A stretch of DNA of 64,000 bases from Sphingomonadales bacterium 12-68-11 (GCA_002279825.1 NCCV01000003.1:434001-498000); one strand, 5' to 3'. Counted from the stretch's first letter, positions 38,740 to 48,985 are shown. Notes: generated by a model from the sequence alone, not told the origin. Program-made: numbers and translations.

Positions 38740-40788
38740 GTGACCAACCGCAAGATGTTACTCGGCTCGATCGGCCTGGCCGCCAGCCTGGCCGTGATCG
38801 CCGCAACCGCCCATGCACAACAGGGAGAGACCATGTCCGTCAGTGCCGCTAACGCCGTCGCATCCGTCCCGCTGATCCCGCGCGACGCGCTCTACGGCAA
38901 TCCGACGCGCGCTTCGGGCATGATCAGCCCCGACGGCAAGTGGCTGAGCTGGCTGGCGCCGCACGAGGGCGTGATGAACGTGTGGATCGCGCCGGCCAGC
39001 GATCCCGGTGCCGCCAAGCGGATGACCAGTGCCACCGACCGGCCGATCCCGCAGTATTTCTGGTCGCCCGATTCCAAGAGCGTGCTCTACGTCCAGGACA
39101 AGGGCGGCGATGAGAACTACCTGCTTTACCAGGTCAATGTCGAAACCGGCGTGGAGCGCACGCTCACCCCGTTCGAGAACACCCGCGTTTCGGTGGTCGG
39201 CGCGTCGGTGACCAAGAAGGACCAGGTGCTGGTGGGGCTCAACAACCGCGATCCGCGGTTCCACGACGTGCATCTGCTCAATCTCAACACGGGCGCGCTG
39301 ACGCTGGTCATGCAGAACGAAGGCTATGCCGGGTTCCTGGCCGACGACAGCCTGACGCTGCGCTGGGCGGTGCGGCAGAACGCCGCCGGCGGCCTCGACA
39401 TGTTCGAAGTGGAGGACGGCAAAGTCTCCGCCACCCCGCGCGAGAGCACCGATCTCGAGGATTCGCTGACCACTACGGTCGCCGGCTACACGGTCGACGG
39501 CAAGACGCTCTACTGGCTCGACAGCCGCGGCCGCAACACCGCCGCGCTGATCGCCGAAAACACCGAGACCGGCGAGAAGCGCGTCGTGGCCGAGAGCGAC
39601 AAGGCCGACATCGGTGGCACGCTGTCGAACCCGCGCACCGGCGAAGTCGAGGCCTATTCGGTCAATTACCTGAAGACCGAGTGGACCGCGTTCGAGCCGA
39701 AGGTGAAGGCCTCGCTCGAGTGGCTCGACGCGCGGCTCGAAGGCGATTTCGGGGTCCAGTCGCGCACCGAGGACGACACCAAGTGGGTGATCTGGAACGA
39801 CCCGCTGACCAGCCCCAGCAAAGTCTACCTCTACGACCGGACGGCGAGCACGCTGACCGAGTTCTACACCACCCGGCCCGAACTGGTCGGCGCCCCGCTC
39901 CAGCCGATGCATCCGCTCGAGATCAAGGCGCGCGACGGGCTGACGCTGGTCAGCTACCTGACGCTGCCCCCCGGCAGCGATCCCGACGGTAACGGCGTGC
40001 CGAGCGCGGCGGTGCCGATGGTGCTGCTGGTCCACGGCGGCCCGTGGGCACGCGACGGCTACGGTTTCAACCGCGCGCACCAGTGGCTCGCCAATCGCGG
40101 CTATGCGGTGCTGGCGGTCAACTTCCGCGGCTCGACCGGGCTCGGCAAGGACTTCATCAACGCCGGCAACCTCGAATGGGGCAAGAAGATGCACGACGAC
40201 CTGATCGATGCGGTCGATTGGGCGGTCGGCGCGGGGGTCGCGCAGAAGGACAAGGTCGCGATCATGGGCGGCTCTTATGGTGGCTACGCCACGCTCGCCG
40301 GGCTGACTTTCACGCCCGACACGTTCGCCTGCGGGGTCGATATCGTCGGCCCGTCGAACCTCGAAACGCTACTCGCCTCGATCCCGCCCTATTGGGAGCC
40401 GCAGGTGAAGCAGTTCCACGAGCGCATGGGCAATCCGAACACGCCCGAGGGCCTTGCGTTGCTCAAGGAACGCAGCCCGCTCTACCGCGCCGATGCGATC
40501 AAGAAGCCGCTGCTGATCGGCCAGGGGGCGAACGACCCGCGCGTCAAGCAGGCCGAGAGCGACCAGATCGTCAAGGCGATGCAGGAAGCCGGCATTCCGG
40601 TGACGTACGTGGTGTTCCCCGACGAAGGCCACGGCTTCGCCAAGCCCACCAACAACATCGCCTTCAACGCAGTCACCGAGAACTTCCTCGCCACCTGCCT
40701 CGGCGGCCGCGCCGAGCCGGTCGGGGACACGCTCGGCCAGTCGACCGCGCGGATCGAGACAGGGCGGGAATACGTCGAGGGGTTGTGA
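38740..40788 (+). CDS. S9 family prolyl oligopeptidase-like peptidase
   Basis: An exported serine peptidase of 682 residues. The N-terminus is a signal peptide ending in AHA near residue 26. A seven-bladed beta-propeller-like region (about 55-390) precedes an alpha/beta-hydrolase domain. The catalytic triad can be placed at S512 (GGSYGGY), D599 (GANDPRV) and H631 (DEGHGF). The likely activity is dipeptidyl or acylaminoacyl peptidase, and the substrate is not predictable. The GTG at 38740 has AGAGGA upstream. An internal ATG at 38833 would delete the signal peptide. A palindromic repeat follows the stop. Confidence 0.9.
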   Translation: MTNRKMLLGSIGLAASLAVIAATAHAQQGETMSVSAANAVASVPLIPRDALYGNPTRASGMISPDGKWLSWLAPHEGVMNVWIAPASDPGAAKRMTSATDRPIPQYFWSPDSKSVLYVQDKGGDENYLLYQVNVETGVERTLTPFENTRVSVVGASVTKKDQVLVGLNNRDPRFHDVHLLNLNTGALTLVMQNEGYAGFLADDSLTLRWAVRQNAAGGLDMFEVEDGKVSATPRESTDLEDSLTTTVAGYTVDGKTLYWLDSRGRNTAALIAENTETGEKRVVAESDKADIGGTLSNPRTGEVEAYSVNYLKTEWTAFEPKVKASLEWLDARLEGDFGVQSRTEDDTKWVIWNDPLTSPSKVYLYDRTASTLTEFYTTRPELVGAPLQPMHPLEIKARDGLTLVSYLTLPPGSDPDGNGVPSAAVPMVLLVHGGPWARDGYGFNRAHQWLANRGYAVLAVNFRGSTGLGKDFINAGNLEWGKKMHDDLIDAVDWAVGAGVAQKDKVAIMGGSYGGYATLAGLTFTPDTFACGVDIVGPSNLETLLASIPPYWEPQVKQFHERMGNPNTPEGLALLKERSPLYRADAIKKPLLIGQGANDPRVKQAESDQIVKAMQEAGIPVTYVVFPDEGHGFAKPTNNIAFNAVTENFLATCLGGRAEPVGDTLGQSTARIETGREYVEGL

Positions 40789-40798
40789 GCCCCCGGCT

Positions 40799-40882
40799 CG
40801 TCATTGCGAGCGCAGCGAAGCAATCCAGGGCGGTCTGCTCGGCTCTGGATTGCCACGGGACCTACGGTCCCTCGCAATGACG
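40799..40882. repeat. extragenic palindromic repeat element, copy 2
   Basis: An 84-bp element with terminal inverted 12-mers CGTCATTGCGAG (40799-40810) and CTCGCAATGACG (40871-40882), and an inner pair GCAATCCAG (40820-40828) with CTGGATTGC (40845-40853). It shares both arms with the copy at 13447-13555 but differs in the loop. It fills the convergent gap between the S9 peptidase and the pterin dehydratase gene, where it could also act as a bidirectional hairpin. Confidence 0.85.
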
Positions 40883-40884
40883 AA

Positions 40885-41178
40885 CTAGCCGAGCAACCCG
40901 TCGATCGCCTTGGCCAGCTTTATATCGCGCGCCGAAAGGCCGCCGGCGTCGTGCGTGGTCAGCGTGATAGCCACCCGGTTGTAGACGTTCGACCATTCCG
41001 GGTGGTGGTCCTGCGTCTCGGCCAGAAGCGCGACCCGCGCCATGAAGGCGAATGCTTCGCTGAAGTCCTTGAACTCGAAGCGCCGCTCGATAGCGAGGCC
41101 GTCGGCGCGCAAGCTCCATTGGGAAAGCTCCGCCAGCGCGGCGTGGCGTTCGGCTTCGGTCAGTTGCGCAACGGCCAC
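40885..41178 (-). CDS. phhB: 4a-hydroxytetrahydrobiopterin dehydratase
   Basis: Pterin-4a-carbinolamine dehydratase of 97 residues, which recycles the oxidised pterin cofactor of aromatic hydroxylases. The active-site histidines are in ETQDHHPEW, followed by the family [15 protein letters not shown] stretch. I chose GTG at 41178, preceded by GGGAG, which gives the standard family length. No phenylalanine hydroxylase gene is in the window. It is divergent from ccmA. Confidence 0.88.
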   Translation of the reverse strand: MAVAQLTEAERHAALAELSQWSLRADGLAIERRFEFKDFSEAFAFMARVALLAETQDHHPEWSNVYNRVAITLTTHDAGGLSARDIKLAKAIDGLLG

Positions 41179-41230
41179 CGAGGTCTCCCTTGCTTGTCGC
41201 TTCCGGCCTTCTGCCCTAACCCGCGACGTC

Positions 41231-41806
41231 ATGGAACCCGCGCGGCTCTCTGCCACTGACCTGGCCTGCCGTCGCGGCGAGCGTTTGCTGTTTCGCGGGC
41301 TTTCGTTCGCGCTCGATCCCGGCCAAGCATTGCAGCTCGCCGGCCCCAACGGCGTCGGCAAGTCGAGCCTGATCCGTATTCTCGCCGGGCTGCTCCGGCC
41401 GTTCGCAGGAACCCTCGATCGCGCCGGCGCCACCGGACTGATCGACGAGCGACCAGCGCTCGACGGGGACAAGCCGCTGGGCGAGGCGCTCGCCTTCTGG
41501 GCCGCACTCGACGCCCCCGCAGCGGCCGCCCCTAACCTTGGCGTGGACGCGTTGCTCGATATCCCGGTACGCTATCTCTCCACTGGCCAACGCAAGCGAG
41601 CGGCCTTGGTCCGGCTGGCCCGGCAGGGCGCGCCCATCTGGCTGCTCGACGAGCCGCTGAACGGCCTCGACGTCGATGCTGCGCGCGCCTGCGAGACGCT
41701 GGTCGCGGACCACTGCGCACGCGGCGGCCTGGCGGTGGTCGCCTCGCACCAGCCGTTCGCTCTGCCCGGCCTCCGGCAACTGGCGCTGGCGGATTTCGCG
41801 CCGTGA
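41231..41806 (+). CDS. ccmA: haem exporter ATP-binding protein CcmA
   Basis: ATPase of the CcmABCD complex of cytochrome c maturation system I. The 191-residue ABC protein has Walker [10 protein letters not shown] (38-46), the signature [11 protein letters not shown] and Walker [13 protein letters not shown]. It overlaps ccmB by 4 bp (GTGA). The remaining ccm genes are not in this window, so the system is split in this genome. Confidence 0.92.
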   Translation: MEPARLSATDLACRRGERLLFRGLSFALDPGQALQLAGPNGVGKSSLIRILAGLLRPFAGTLDRAGATGLIDERPALDGDKPLGEALAFWAALDAPAAAAPNLGVDALLDIPVRYLSTGQRKRAALVRLARQGAPIWLLDEPLNGLDVDAARACETLVADHCARGGLAVVASHQPFALPGLRQLALADFAP

Positions 41807-42465
41807 GAGTGGTACTGATCCTCCTCCGCCGCGACCTCGCGCGGATGCTCGGCGGCGCGGGGCGCGGGGCAACGCTGCTGCCGGTGCTGTTCTTCCTCGC
41901 GGTGGCCATGCTCTATCCGTTCGCGGTCGGCCCCGCACCGGAGATCCTGCGCCGGACCGGCGGCGGGGTGGTATGGGTGGCGGCGCTGCTCGCCTCGATC
42001 CTGCCGCTCGACCGGTTGCTGGCAACCGACGTCGAGCGCGGCACATTCGACCAGTTGGCGCTGCGCGGGATCGCGGAGGAGCTGGTGGTGGCGGTGCGGC
42101 TTCTGGCGCACTGGCTGAGCTTCGGGCCGCCGCTGATGCTGGCCGCGCTTCCCGCCGCCGCGCTGCTCGGCCTCGACGGCGCCACGCTGCGGACTCTCGT
42201 GCTGGGCCTGCTGGCGGGAACGCCGGGGCTCGCCGCGGTCGGGCTGATGATCGCTTCGCTGACCGTCGGCCTGCGCGGGGGAGGCGCAGCACTCAGCGGC
42301 TTGCTGCTGATCCCGCTTGCGCTGCCGCTGCTGGTGTTCGGCGCGGGAGCGCTCGCGGCCGGCGGCACCGGCGGCATCGCGCTGACCGCGGCGATAAGCC
42401 TGGTGCTGGTGGCCATCACTCCGTTCGTGGGCGGGATGGCGATACGGGCTGGGAGAGAGGGTTAG
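41803..42465 (+). CDS. ccmB: haem exporter membrane protein CcmB
   Basis: Membrane partner of CcmA in cytochrome c maturation, needed to release holo-CcmE. The 220-residue protein has about six membrane segments and the cytoplasmic stretch LATDVERGTFDQLAL typical of CcmB. The GTG start overlaps the ccmA stop. It converges with map 9 bp downstream, so no further ccm gene can be in this operon. Confidence 0.92.
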   Translation: MRVVLILLRRDLARMLGGAGRGATLLPVLFFLAVAMLYPFAVGPAPEILRRTGGGVVWVAALLASILPLDRLLATDVERGTFDQLALRGIAEELVVAVRLLAHWLSFGPPLMLAALPAAALLGLDGATLRTLVLGLLAGTPGLAAVGLMIASLTVGLRGGGAALSGLLLIPLALPLLVFGAGALAAGGTGGIALTAAISLVLVAITPFVGGMAIRAGREG

Positions 42466-42474
42466 TCCCGGCGG

Positions 42475-43302
42475 TCAGTAAGGCGGCTTGTCGCGCCCGG
42501 TCGGGCTCAGCGTGAAAATCTCCGCGCCCTCATCGGTGATGCCGATCGAATGCTCGAACTGGGCGGAGAGGCTCTTGTCGCGGGTCACCGCGGTCCAGCC
42601 GTCGCCGAGCAGCTTCACGTGCGGGCGGCCGAGATTGATCATCGGCTCGATGGTCATGAACATGCCCGCCTTGAGCTCCGGCCCGGTGCCGGCGCGCGCG
42701 GCATGGACCACTTCGGGCGCATCGTGGAACAGGCGGCCGAGGCCGTGCCCGCAGAAATCGCGCACCACGCCGTAGCGGTACTGCTCGGCGTGGGCCTGGA
42801 TCGCCGCGCCGATATCGCCGAGCCGTGCGCCGGGCCGCGCTTGAGCGATGCCGATCATCAGGCACTCGTGCGTGACTTCGACCAGGCGGCGCGCTTTCAA
42901 AGGCACGTCGCCGACCAGGTACATGCGGCTGGTATCGCCGTGCCAGCCGTCGAGCAGAGGGGTCACGTCGATGTTGACGATATCGCCGTCGCGGAGCGTC
43001 TTCCCGGGCGAGGGAATGCCGTGGCACACCACGTGGTTGATCGAGATGCAGCAGCTATGGGTATAGCCGCGGTAGCCGAGCGTGGCCGGAACCGCGCCGC
43101 CATCGAGCATCATCTCGCGCACGAACGTATCGAGCGCTTCGGTCGAGACGCCCGGGCGGACCTGCTCGGCCAGCGCATCGAGGATTTCGGCGGCGAGGCG
43201 CCCCGCCTTGCGCATGCCTTCGAAGCCCTGCGGGCCGTGCAGCTTGATGGTCCCGTCGCGGTAAACGACGTCGCCGGCTTCGACTGTCTGATATTCGGTC
43301 AT
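42475..43302 (-). CDS. map: type I methionine aminopeptidase
   Basis: Removes N-terminal Met from nascent proteins. The 275-residue pita-bread-fold enzyme carries its metal ligands in NIDVTPLLDGWHGDTSRMY (two Asp), CGHGLGR (His), TIEPMINLG (Glu) and the C-terminal HSIGIT region with a final Glu. An ATG three codons upstream (43311) is an alternative start. Neither has a strong ribosome site. Confidence 0.95.
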   Translation of the reverse strand: MTEYQTVEAGDVVYRDGTIKLHGPQGFEGMRKAGRLAAEILDALAEQVRPGVSTEALDTFVREMMLDGGAVPATLGYRGYTHSCCISINHVVCHGIPSPGKTLRDGDIVNIDVTPLLDGWHGDTSRMYLVGDVPLKARRLVEVTHECLMIGIAQARPGARLGDIGAAIQAHAEQYRYGVVRDFCGHGLGRLFHDAPEVVHAARAGTGPELKAGMFMTIEPMINLGRPHVKLLGDGWTAVTRDKSLSAQFEHSIGITDEGAEIFTLSPTGRDKPPY

Positions 43303-43327
43303 GGCCGCCATGTAGCGAGAATGGCGC

Positions 43328-44155
43328 TCAATTGCGAGCGACGAAGGCGTCGCGGAACTCCGGCTTGACTGCGGCGAGCACTGCCCGGTTGACCGGGAAG
43401 CTGAGTTCGAACGCCCCTTCGGCGTAAGGACCGGCCACGTACGGGCCGATCTGCACGCCGATCCGGTCGAACTTGCGGCGGCCGGCGGACCCGACCAGCA
43501 CGGTCGTCTCGGCGACCCCGACGCATTGGTCGAACTGGTCGTCGCTGCCTTCCGGCACCGGCTCGCCGCGCCGTTTGGCGCGTTCGGCGTTGAGGGCGCG
43601 GCACATCGTCTCGCCGATCGCTTCGTCGAGCGCCTCGGCCGAGGCGAACAGATCGATCGCCGGCAGCGCCCGCGCGCCCTGCTTGTCCCACACCAGCGAA
43701 TCGAACCCGTAATTGCCGTGGGCCCCGCCGCCGTAGCTTTCGATCTCGGCCGACAGGCTGAGCCAGCCCGGCAGATCGGTGACCACTTCCCAGCGCGTTT
43801 CCACGCTGTGCTTGTTATACGGGAAGCCGTCGGCACGCGCCGCGCGGCGCGCCTCGGCGGCCTCTTGAACGAGCGCGCCGCGCGACTGCTCGAGCCGCCG
43901 GTCGAGCAAGGCCGCCAGTTCCGGAATGTTTCCGGCCGCGGCCGGATAGGCATAGGAAAACAGGAACTCGTCGGTCTCTTCGCTGAGGCTGCGCGCCCCG
44001 TCAGGACCGATCGACGCCGAGGCGCTGGCCGAAGCGCTCGCCGCCGCGCTGGCGCTGGAGACCGCGGCCGCGGTCGCTTCACCGCCAGCCTGCCCATTCG
44101 GACTGGAGTCGCAGGCGGCGAGCGTGAGCATCAGGAGCCAGACCGTTTGCCGCAT
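43328..44155 (-). CDS. predicted lipoprotein with DUF4163/DUF3298-type domains
   Basis: A 275-residue exported protein. A short signal peptide ends in a lipobox (LTLAAC, near residue 17), followed by an Ala/Ser-rich spacer with an imperfect Ala-Ser repeat. The body resembles DUF4163 then DUF3298 (GGAHGNYGFDSLVWD region), a pair found in anti-sigma RsiV-like and peptidoglycan-associated proteins. No enzymatic motif is seen. It is divergent from the aminopeptidase gene, with the shared promoter region in 44156-44202. Confidence 0.78.
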   Translation of the reverse strand: MRQTVWLLMLTLAACDSSPNGQAGGEATAAAVSSASAAASASASASASIGPDGARSLSEETDEFLFSYAYPAAAGNIPELAALLDRRLEQSRGALVQEAAEARRAARADGFPYNKHSVETRWEVVTDLPGWLSLSAEIESYGGGAHGNYGFDSLVWDKQGARALPAIDLFASAEALDEAIGETMCRALNAERAKRRGEPVPEGSDDQFDQCVGVAETTVLVGSAGRRKFDRIGVQIGPYVAGPYAEGAFELSFPVNRAVLAAVKPEFRDAFVARN

Positions 44156-44202
44156 CTCCGGTGCCTTCCCAAATCGACCGCGAACGGGCAAGCGGAATCC
44201 TA

Positions 44203-45585
44203 ATGAACAACACCAGCGATTTGATCCGGCCCGATCGCGGCCAGGGCGCAATCCCGATCCACCTCGTGAACAAGGACGGGTTCGAGGCATTCGCCCGCAC
44301 ACTCAACGGGCCGCAGCGCGCGGCGCTGGCCGGGCAAAGCTTCACCGGCAGCGCGTACCAGGTCGGCATCGTGCCCGAAGGCGACGGGTGGATGGCGATC
44401 GGCGGGGTGGCCGATCCCTTGCGGCTGTCGAGCTGGTGCCTCGCCAAACTCGCCGAAGTTCTGCCCTCGGGAACCTACCGGCTGGCGGAAGGCGCGCCCG
44501 GTCCGGCCCTCCACGGCTGGCAAACCGCTCAGTACCGCTTCACCCGCTACCGCGAGGATAAGGATGCGCCCGGCCCGCGCGTGCTGCTGACCCGCGAAGC
44601 CAAGGCCATCGTGCCCGCGCAGGCCGAGGCACTGGCGGTTTCGTTGGTGCGCGATCTGGTCAATACCCCCGCCGAGGACATGGGCCCGGCCGCGCTCGAG
44701 GCCGAAGCCGAGCAGCTCGCCAAGCGCCATGCCGCCGCGCTGACCGTGACGCGCGGCGAAGCGCTCGAGCGCGAGTATCCGATGGTCCACGCGGTCGGCC
44801 GCGCGGCGGCGCGCAGCCACGCACCGCGCATGCTGCACCTGGTGTGGGGCGAGCCCAAAGCGCCCGTCCTCGCACTGGTCGGCAAAGGCGTATGCTTCGA
44901 CAGCGGCGGGCTCGACATCAAGCCGGCCGCCGGCATGCTGCTGATGAAGAAGGATATGGGCGGCGCGGCGCATGCGCTGGCGCTCGCCGGGCTGGTCATG
45001 GGCGCGGGCCTCAAAGTGCGGCTGCATTGCCTGGTCCCGGCGGTCGAGAACGCGATTGCCGGAAACGCCTTCCGGCCCGGCGACGTACTGCGCAGCCGCA
45101 AGGGGCTGACTGTCGAGATCGGCAATACCGATGCCGAGGGGCGACTGGTTCTGGCCGACGCGCTCGCCCGCGCCAGCGAGGAGAAGCCCGCGCTGATCCT
45201 CGATTTCGCCACGCTGACCGGCGCCGCGCGCGTCGCGCTCGGGCCCGACTTGCCCGCATTGATGGCGCGGCGCGACGAAACCGCCGCGGCGCTGCTCGCC
45301 GCCGGCCTGGCGCATGACGACGCGTGCTGGCGCCTGCCCCTGCCCGAGGCCTATCGCGAGTGGCTGAAATCGGACATCGCCGATCTGGGCAACGTCAATG
45401 CCAACGGCTTCGCGGGGGCCAGCGTCGCGGGGCTGTTCCTCGACCGGTTCGTCGGTGACGGGATCGACTGGGCGCATTTCGACACGTTCGCCTGGCGCCC
45501 CGTCGGGAAGCCTGGCCGGCCCAAGGGCGGCGATGCGCTGGGACTGCGCGCCGCCTGGCAGATGCTGCGCGAACGGTTCGGCTAG
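44203..45585 (+). CDS. M17 leucyl aminopeptidase family protein
   Basis: Cytoplasmic two-metal aminopeptidase of 460 residues. The catalytic domain has the metal-binding lysine K228 in GKGVCFDSGGLDIK, KKDMGGAA, and the signature NTDAEGRL (D310, E312, R314). The N-terminal domain is divergent, as in the PepB-like alphaproteobacterial group. I chose the ATG at 44203; a GTG at 44161 in frame lacks support. Followed after 47 bp by the SH3 protein and argC. Confidence 0.9.
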   Translation: MNNTSDLIRPDRGQGAIPIHLVNKDGFEAFARTLNGPQRAALAGQSFTGSAYQVGIVPEGDGWMAIGGVADPLRLSSWCLAKLAEVLPSGTYRLAEGAPGPALHGWQTAQYRFTRYREDKDAPGPRVLLTREAKAIVPAQAEALAVSLVRDLVNTPAEDMGPAALEAEAEQLAKRHAAALTVTRGEALEREYPMVHAVGRAAARSHAPRMLHLVWGEPKAPVLALVGKGVCFDSGGLDIKPAAGMLLMKKDMGGAAHALALAGLVMGAGLKVRLHCLVPAVENAIAGNAFRPGDVLRSRKGLTVEIGNTDAEGRLVLADALARASEEKPALILDFATLTGAARVALGPDLPALMARRDETAAALLAAGLAHDDACWRLPLPEAYREWLKSDIADLGNVNANGFAGASVAGLFLDRFVGDGIDWAHFDTFAWRPVGKPGRPKGGDALGLRAAWQMLRERFG

Positions 45586-45632
45586 GCGGCGAGGTTGCAC
45601 CCCCGGCGGCCTGCGTCTAATCGCCCGCGACC

Positions 45633-45986
45633 ATGGCCGACACCGATCCCATCGGCGAGACGACCCCGCAGGGCCCGTTCGCGCTTTCCGGGCCCACTCC
45701 ACGGACACCTTCCCAGGCGCTGCCGCTGCGGGGCGATCTCGCGCATATCGGCCTCGCAGGACGCTACTTCGTCCCGCACTACGCCGTGCCTCAGCCGCGC
45801 GCGGTGCTGCCCGGCGGCGCTCCGCTCAAGGTCGCGCCGAACGAGCACGCGGAAGCGCTGTGCGACTTGCTGGCAGGGCAGTCCTTCGAAGTCCTCGAAG
45901 TGAGCGGAGACTGGGCCTGGGGCTGCCTGTCGCTCGCCGGGCCGACCGGCTATGTCAGGAGCGAACGGCTGGAGCCGCTGCCATGA
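45633..45986 (+). CDS. SH3-domain protein lacking the NlpC/P60 catalytic domain
   Basis: A 117-residue protein ending in GPTGYVRSERLEPLP, which matches the bacterial SH3 domain found at the N-terminus of C40-family cell-wall peptidases. Related genes beside leucyl aminopeptidase in this group normally continue into an NlpC/P60 domain (my recollection, not checked). Here the frame stops and argC starts 4 bp earlier (ATGA), with no room for a catalytic domain and no debris. No signal peptide is evident. It may be a regulatory SH3 or a decayed hydrolase. Confidence 0.7.
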   Translation: MADTDPIGETTPQGPFALSGPTPRTPSQALPLRGDLAHIGLAGRYFVPHYAVPQPRAVLPGGAPLKVAPNEHAEALCDLLAGQSFEVLEVSGDWAWGCLSLAGPTGYVRSERLEPLP

Positions 45987-46912
45987 CTTTTAGCGTGTTT
46001 ATCGACGGAGCCGCCGGCACCACCGGCCTCGAGATCGCCGAACGGCTCGCCGGGCGCAGCGAATTCGCGCTGGTTACGCTCGCCGACGCGCGCCGCAAGG
46101 ATCCCGCCGCGCGCGCCGAGGCGCTCAACGCCGCCGACTTCGCGGTCCTGTGCCTGCCCGACGACGCCGCGCGCGAGGCGGTGGCGCTGATCGAGCCGGG
46201 CAGCGCGGTGCGGGTCGTGGACGCCTCGACCGCGCATCGTGTGACGCCCGGCTGGATCTACGGCTTTCCCGAAGTGGTCGGGCGCGATGCCGTGGCTGCG
46301 GCGACCCGCGTGTCAAACCCCGGCTGCTACTCCACCGGTTTCATCGCCCTTGTCGCGCCGCTGGTGCAAGCTGGGCTGCTGCCGGCCGACTGGGCTTACA
46401 TATGCCACGCGGTGTCCGGCTATTCGGGTGGCGGCAAGGCGCTGATCGAGCGGTTCGAGGCCGATCCCGACATCGCCTGGCGTGGCTATGCGCTGGCGCT
46501 CGGCCACAAGCACGTGCCGGAGATGCAACACCGCTGCGGCCTTGCCCAGTCGCCGCTGTTCAGCCCGGCGGTGATCCCCGCGCACCGCGGCATGGTGGTC
46601 GAAGTTCCCCTGCCGCTGGCCGCTATGCCCGGCGCGGCGGAGCCCCCCGCGCTGCGTGCGGAACTCGCCCGGTTCTATGCCGGCAGCGCGATCGTGCGGA
46701 TGGGCTCCGAGCCCTCCGACGGGGAGCTGCTTCTGCTGCGCTCGGCCGAGCCGTCGGACGCGCTCGAGTTGTTCGTGTTCGCCTCGGGCGACGGGGCGCA
46801 AGCGCGCCTGGTCGCTCGGCTCGACAACCTCGGCAAGGGCGCCAGCGGGGCAGCGGTGCAGAGCCTCAATCTGATGGCGGGACTGCCCGAAACCGCTGGG
46901 CTGCGCCTGTAG
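45983..46912 (+). CDS. argC: N-acetyl-gamma-glutamyl-phosphate reductase (type 2)
   Basis: Third step of arginine synthesis, NADPH-dependent reduction of N-acetylglutamyl phosphate. The 309-residue protein has the dinucleotide loop IDGAAGTTGLEIAERL (about 6-21), the catalytic cysteine C115 in SNPGCYSTG, and the histidine-containing HKHVPEM and PAHRGM motifs. The length marks the shorter type 2 (ArgC2) family. The start overlaps the SH3 gene by 4 bp (ATGA). Other arg genes are elsewhere. Confidence 0.93.
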   Translation: MTFSVFIDGAAGTTGLEIAERLAGRSEFALVTLADARRKDPAARAEALNAADFAVLCLPDDAAREAVALIEPGSAVRVVDASTAHRVTPGWIYGFPEVVGRDAVAAATRVSNPGCYSTGFIALVAPLVQAGLLPADWAYICHAVSGYSGGGKALIERFEADPDIAWRGYALALGHKHVPEMQHRCGLAQSPLFSPAVIPAHRGMVVEVPLPLAAMPGAAEPPALRAELARFYAGSAIVRMGSEPSDGELLLLRSAEPSDALELFVFASGDGAQARLVARLDNLGKGASGAAVQSLNLMAGLPETAGLRL

Positions 46913-47049
46913 CTGCTCAATTTGCGGGCAGCGCTTGCCCGAAAAACGTCCATCGATTGCAAGATCCTTGCCCGATCGCGGCGATCGCCTTGCCGTTGCT
47001 TGCGCGATATTCCGCCCTTTCGTCGCCCGCAGCGATTGGCTAGTCCTGA

Positions 47050-47484
<435 letters not shown>

Positions 47485-47552
47485 TCTCCATACGGCCCAC
47501 CCGCGCGGCGGGCCGGACTGAATTCGGCACTCAATTCGAAGGAAGGACTACC

Positions 47553-48962
47553 ATGGCCAGTGCATCGGACATCGTGAAGCGGATCAAGGATGAGGAGATC
47601 GAGTGGGTCGATCTGCGCTTCACCGATCCCAAGGGCAAGTGGCAGCACCTGACGATGGTCGCCGGCGTGATCGACGAGGACGCGCTCGAGGAAGGGCTGA
47701 TGTTCGACGGCTCCTCGATCGAAGGCTGGAAGACGATCAACGAGAGCGACATGATCCTCAAGCCCGACCTCTCCGAGGTCTGGATCGATCCGTTCTCGGC
47801 CACCCCGATGATGATCGTGGTGTGCGACATCGTCGAGCCTTCGACCGGCGAGCTCTACGCGCGCGACCCGCGCTCGTGCGCCAAGCGCGCCGAAGCGTTC
47901 CTCAAGACCACCGGCCTCGGCGACACCGTCTATGTCGGCCCCGAAGCTGAGTTCTTCATGTTCGACGACGTGCGCTGGGAAGACGGCTACGCCGGCTCGG
48001 GATATCAGATCGACGACATCGAGCTGCCGACCAACACCGGCACCGAAATGGACGCGGGCAACCTCGGCCACCGGCCGCGCGCCAAAGGCGGGTACTTCCC
48101 GGTCGCGCCGGTCGACAGCGCGGTCGATATCCGCGGCGAGATGGTCTCGACCATGCTCGAAATGGGCCTGCCGTGCGACAAGCACCACCACGAAGTCGCC
48201 GCCGCACAACACGAGCTGGGGCTGACCTTCGGCACGCTGGTGCAGACCGCCGACCGCATGCAGATCTACAAGTACGTCTGCCACATGGTCGCCAACGCCT
48301 ACGGCAAGACGGTCACCTTCATGCCCAAGCCGATCGCCAAGGATAACGGTTCGGGCATGCACACGCACATCTCGATCTGGGATGGCGGCAAGCCGACGTT
48401 CGCCGGCAACGGCTATGCCGGGTTGTCGGATACCTGCCTGTACTTCATCGGCGGGGTGATCAAGCACGCCAAGTCGCTGAACGCCTTCACCAACCCGACC
48501 ACCAACAGCTACAAGCGGCTGGTGCCGGGTTACGAGGCTCCGGTGCTGCTCGCCTATTCGGCGCGCAACCGCTCGGCTTCGTGCCGCATCCCTTACGGTT
48601 CGGGCGAGAAGAGCCGCCGCGTCGAATTCCGTTTCCCCGACGCGATGGCCAACCCCTACCTGTGCTACGCCTCGCTGCTGATGGCGGGCCTCGACGGGGT
48701 GCTCAACAAGATCCATCCGGGCGAGCCGATGGACAAGAACCTCTACGACCTGCCGCCCGCCGAACTGGCCGAAGTGCCGACCGTGTGCGGCAGCCTGCGC
48801 GAAGCGCTCGACAGCCTGCTGGCCGACCACGAGTACCTGCTGAAGGGCGACGTGTTCACCAAGGACCAGATCGAAGCTTACGTCGAACTCAAGTGGGCCG
48901 ACGTGATGCGCTGGGAAACCACGCCGAGCCCGGTCGAATTCGACATGTACTACAGCTACTGA
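47553..48962 (+). CDS. glnA: type I glutamine synthetase
   Basis: ATP-dependent amidation of glutamate, the main route of ammonium assimilation. The 469-residue GSI-beta protein has the DGSSIEGW loop, the GPEAEFFMF metal motif, [14 protein letters not shown], and the adenylylation tyrosine Y398 in NLYDLPP, so activity is controlled by GlnE together with PII. GGAAGGA precedes the ATG. A strong terminator follows. Confidence 0.97.
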   Translation: MASASDIVKRIKDEEIEWVDLRFTDPKGKWQHLTMVAGVIDEDALEEGLMFDGSSIEGWKTINESDMILKPDLSEVWIDPFSATPMMIVVCDIVEPSTGELYARDPRSCAKRAEAFLKTTGLGDTVYVGPEAEFFMFDDVRWEDGYAGSGYQIDDIELPTNTGTEMDAGNLGHRPRAKGGYFPVAPVDSAVDIRGEMVSTMLEMGLPCDKHHHEVAAAQHELGLTFGTLVQTADRMQIYKYVCHMVANAYGKTVTFMPKPIAKDNGSGMHTHISIWDGGKPTFAGNGYAGLSDTCLYFIGGVIKHAKSLNAFTNPTTNSYKRLVPGYEAPVLLAYSARNRSASCRIPYGSGEKSRRVEFRFPDAMANPYLCYASLLMAGLDGVLNKIHPGEPMDKNLYDLPPAELAEVPTVCGSLREALDSLLADHEYLLKGDVFTKDQIEAYVELKWADVMRWETTPSPVEFDMYYSY

Positions 48963-48985
48963 TCTGGGGGGATCGTAGCTGCACG

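Noticed and set aside
46923..46945. A short hairpin (CGGGCA/TGCCCG) after argC as a terminator
   Set aside because: The stem is only 6 bp and no T run follows on the plus strand, so I could not support termination.
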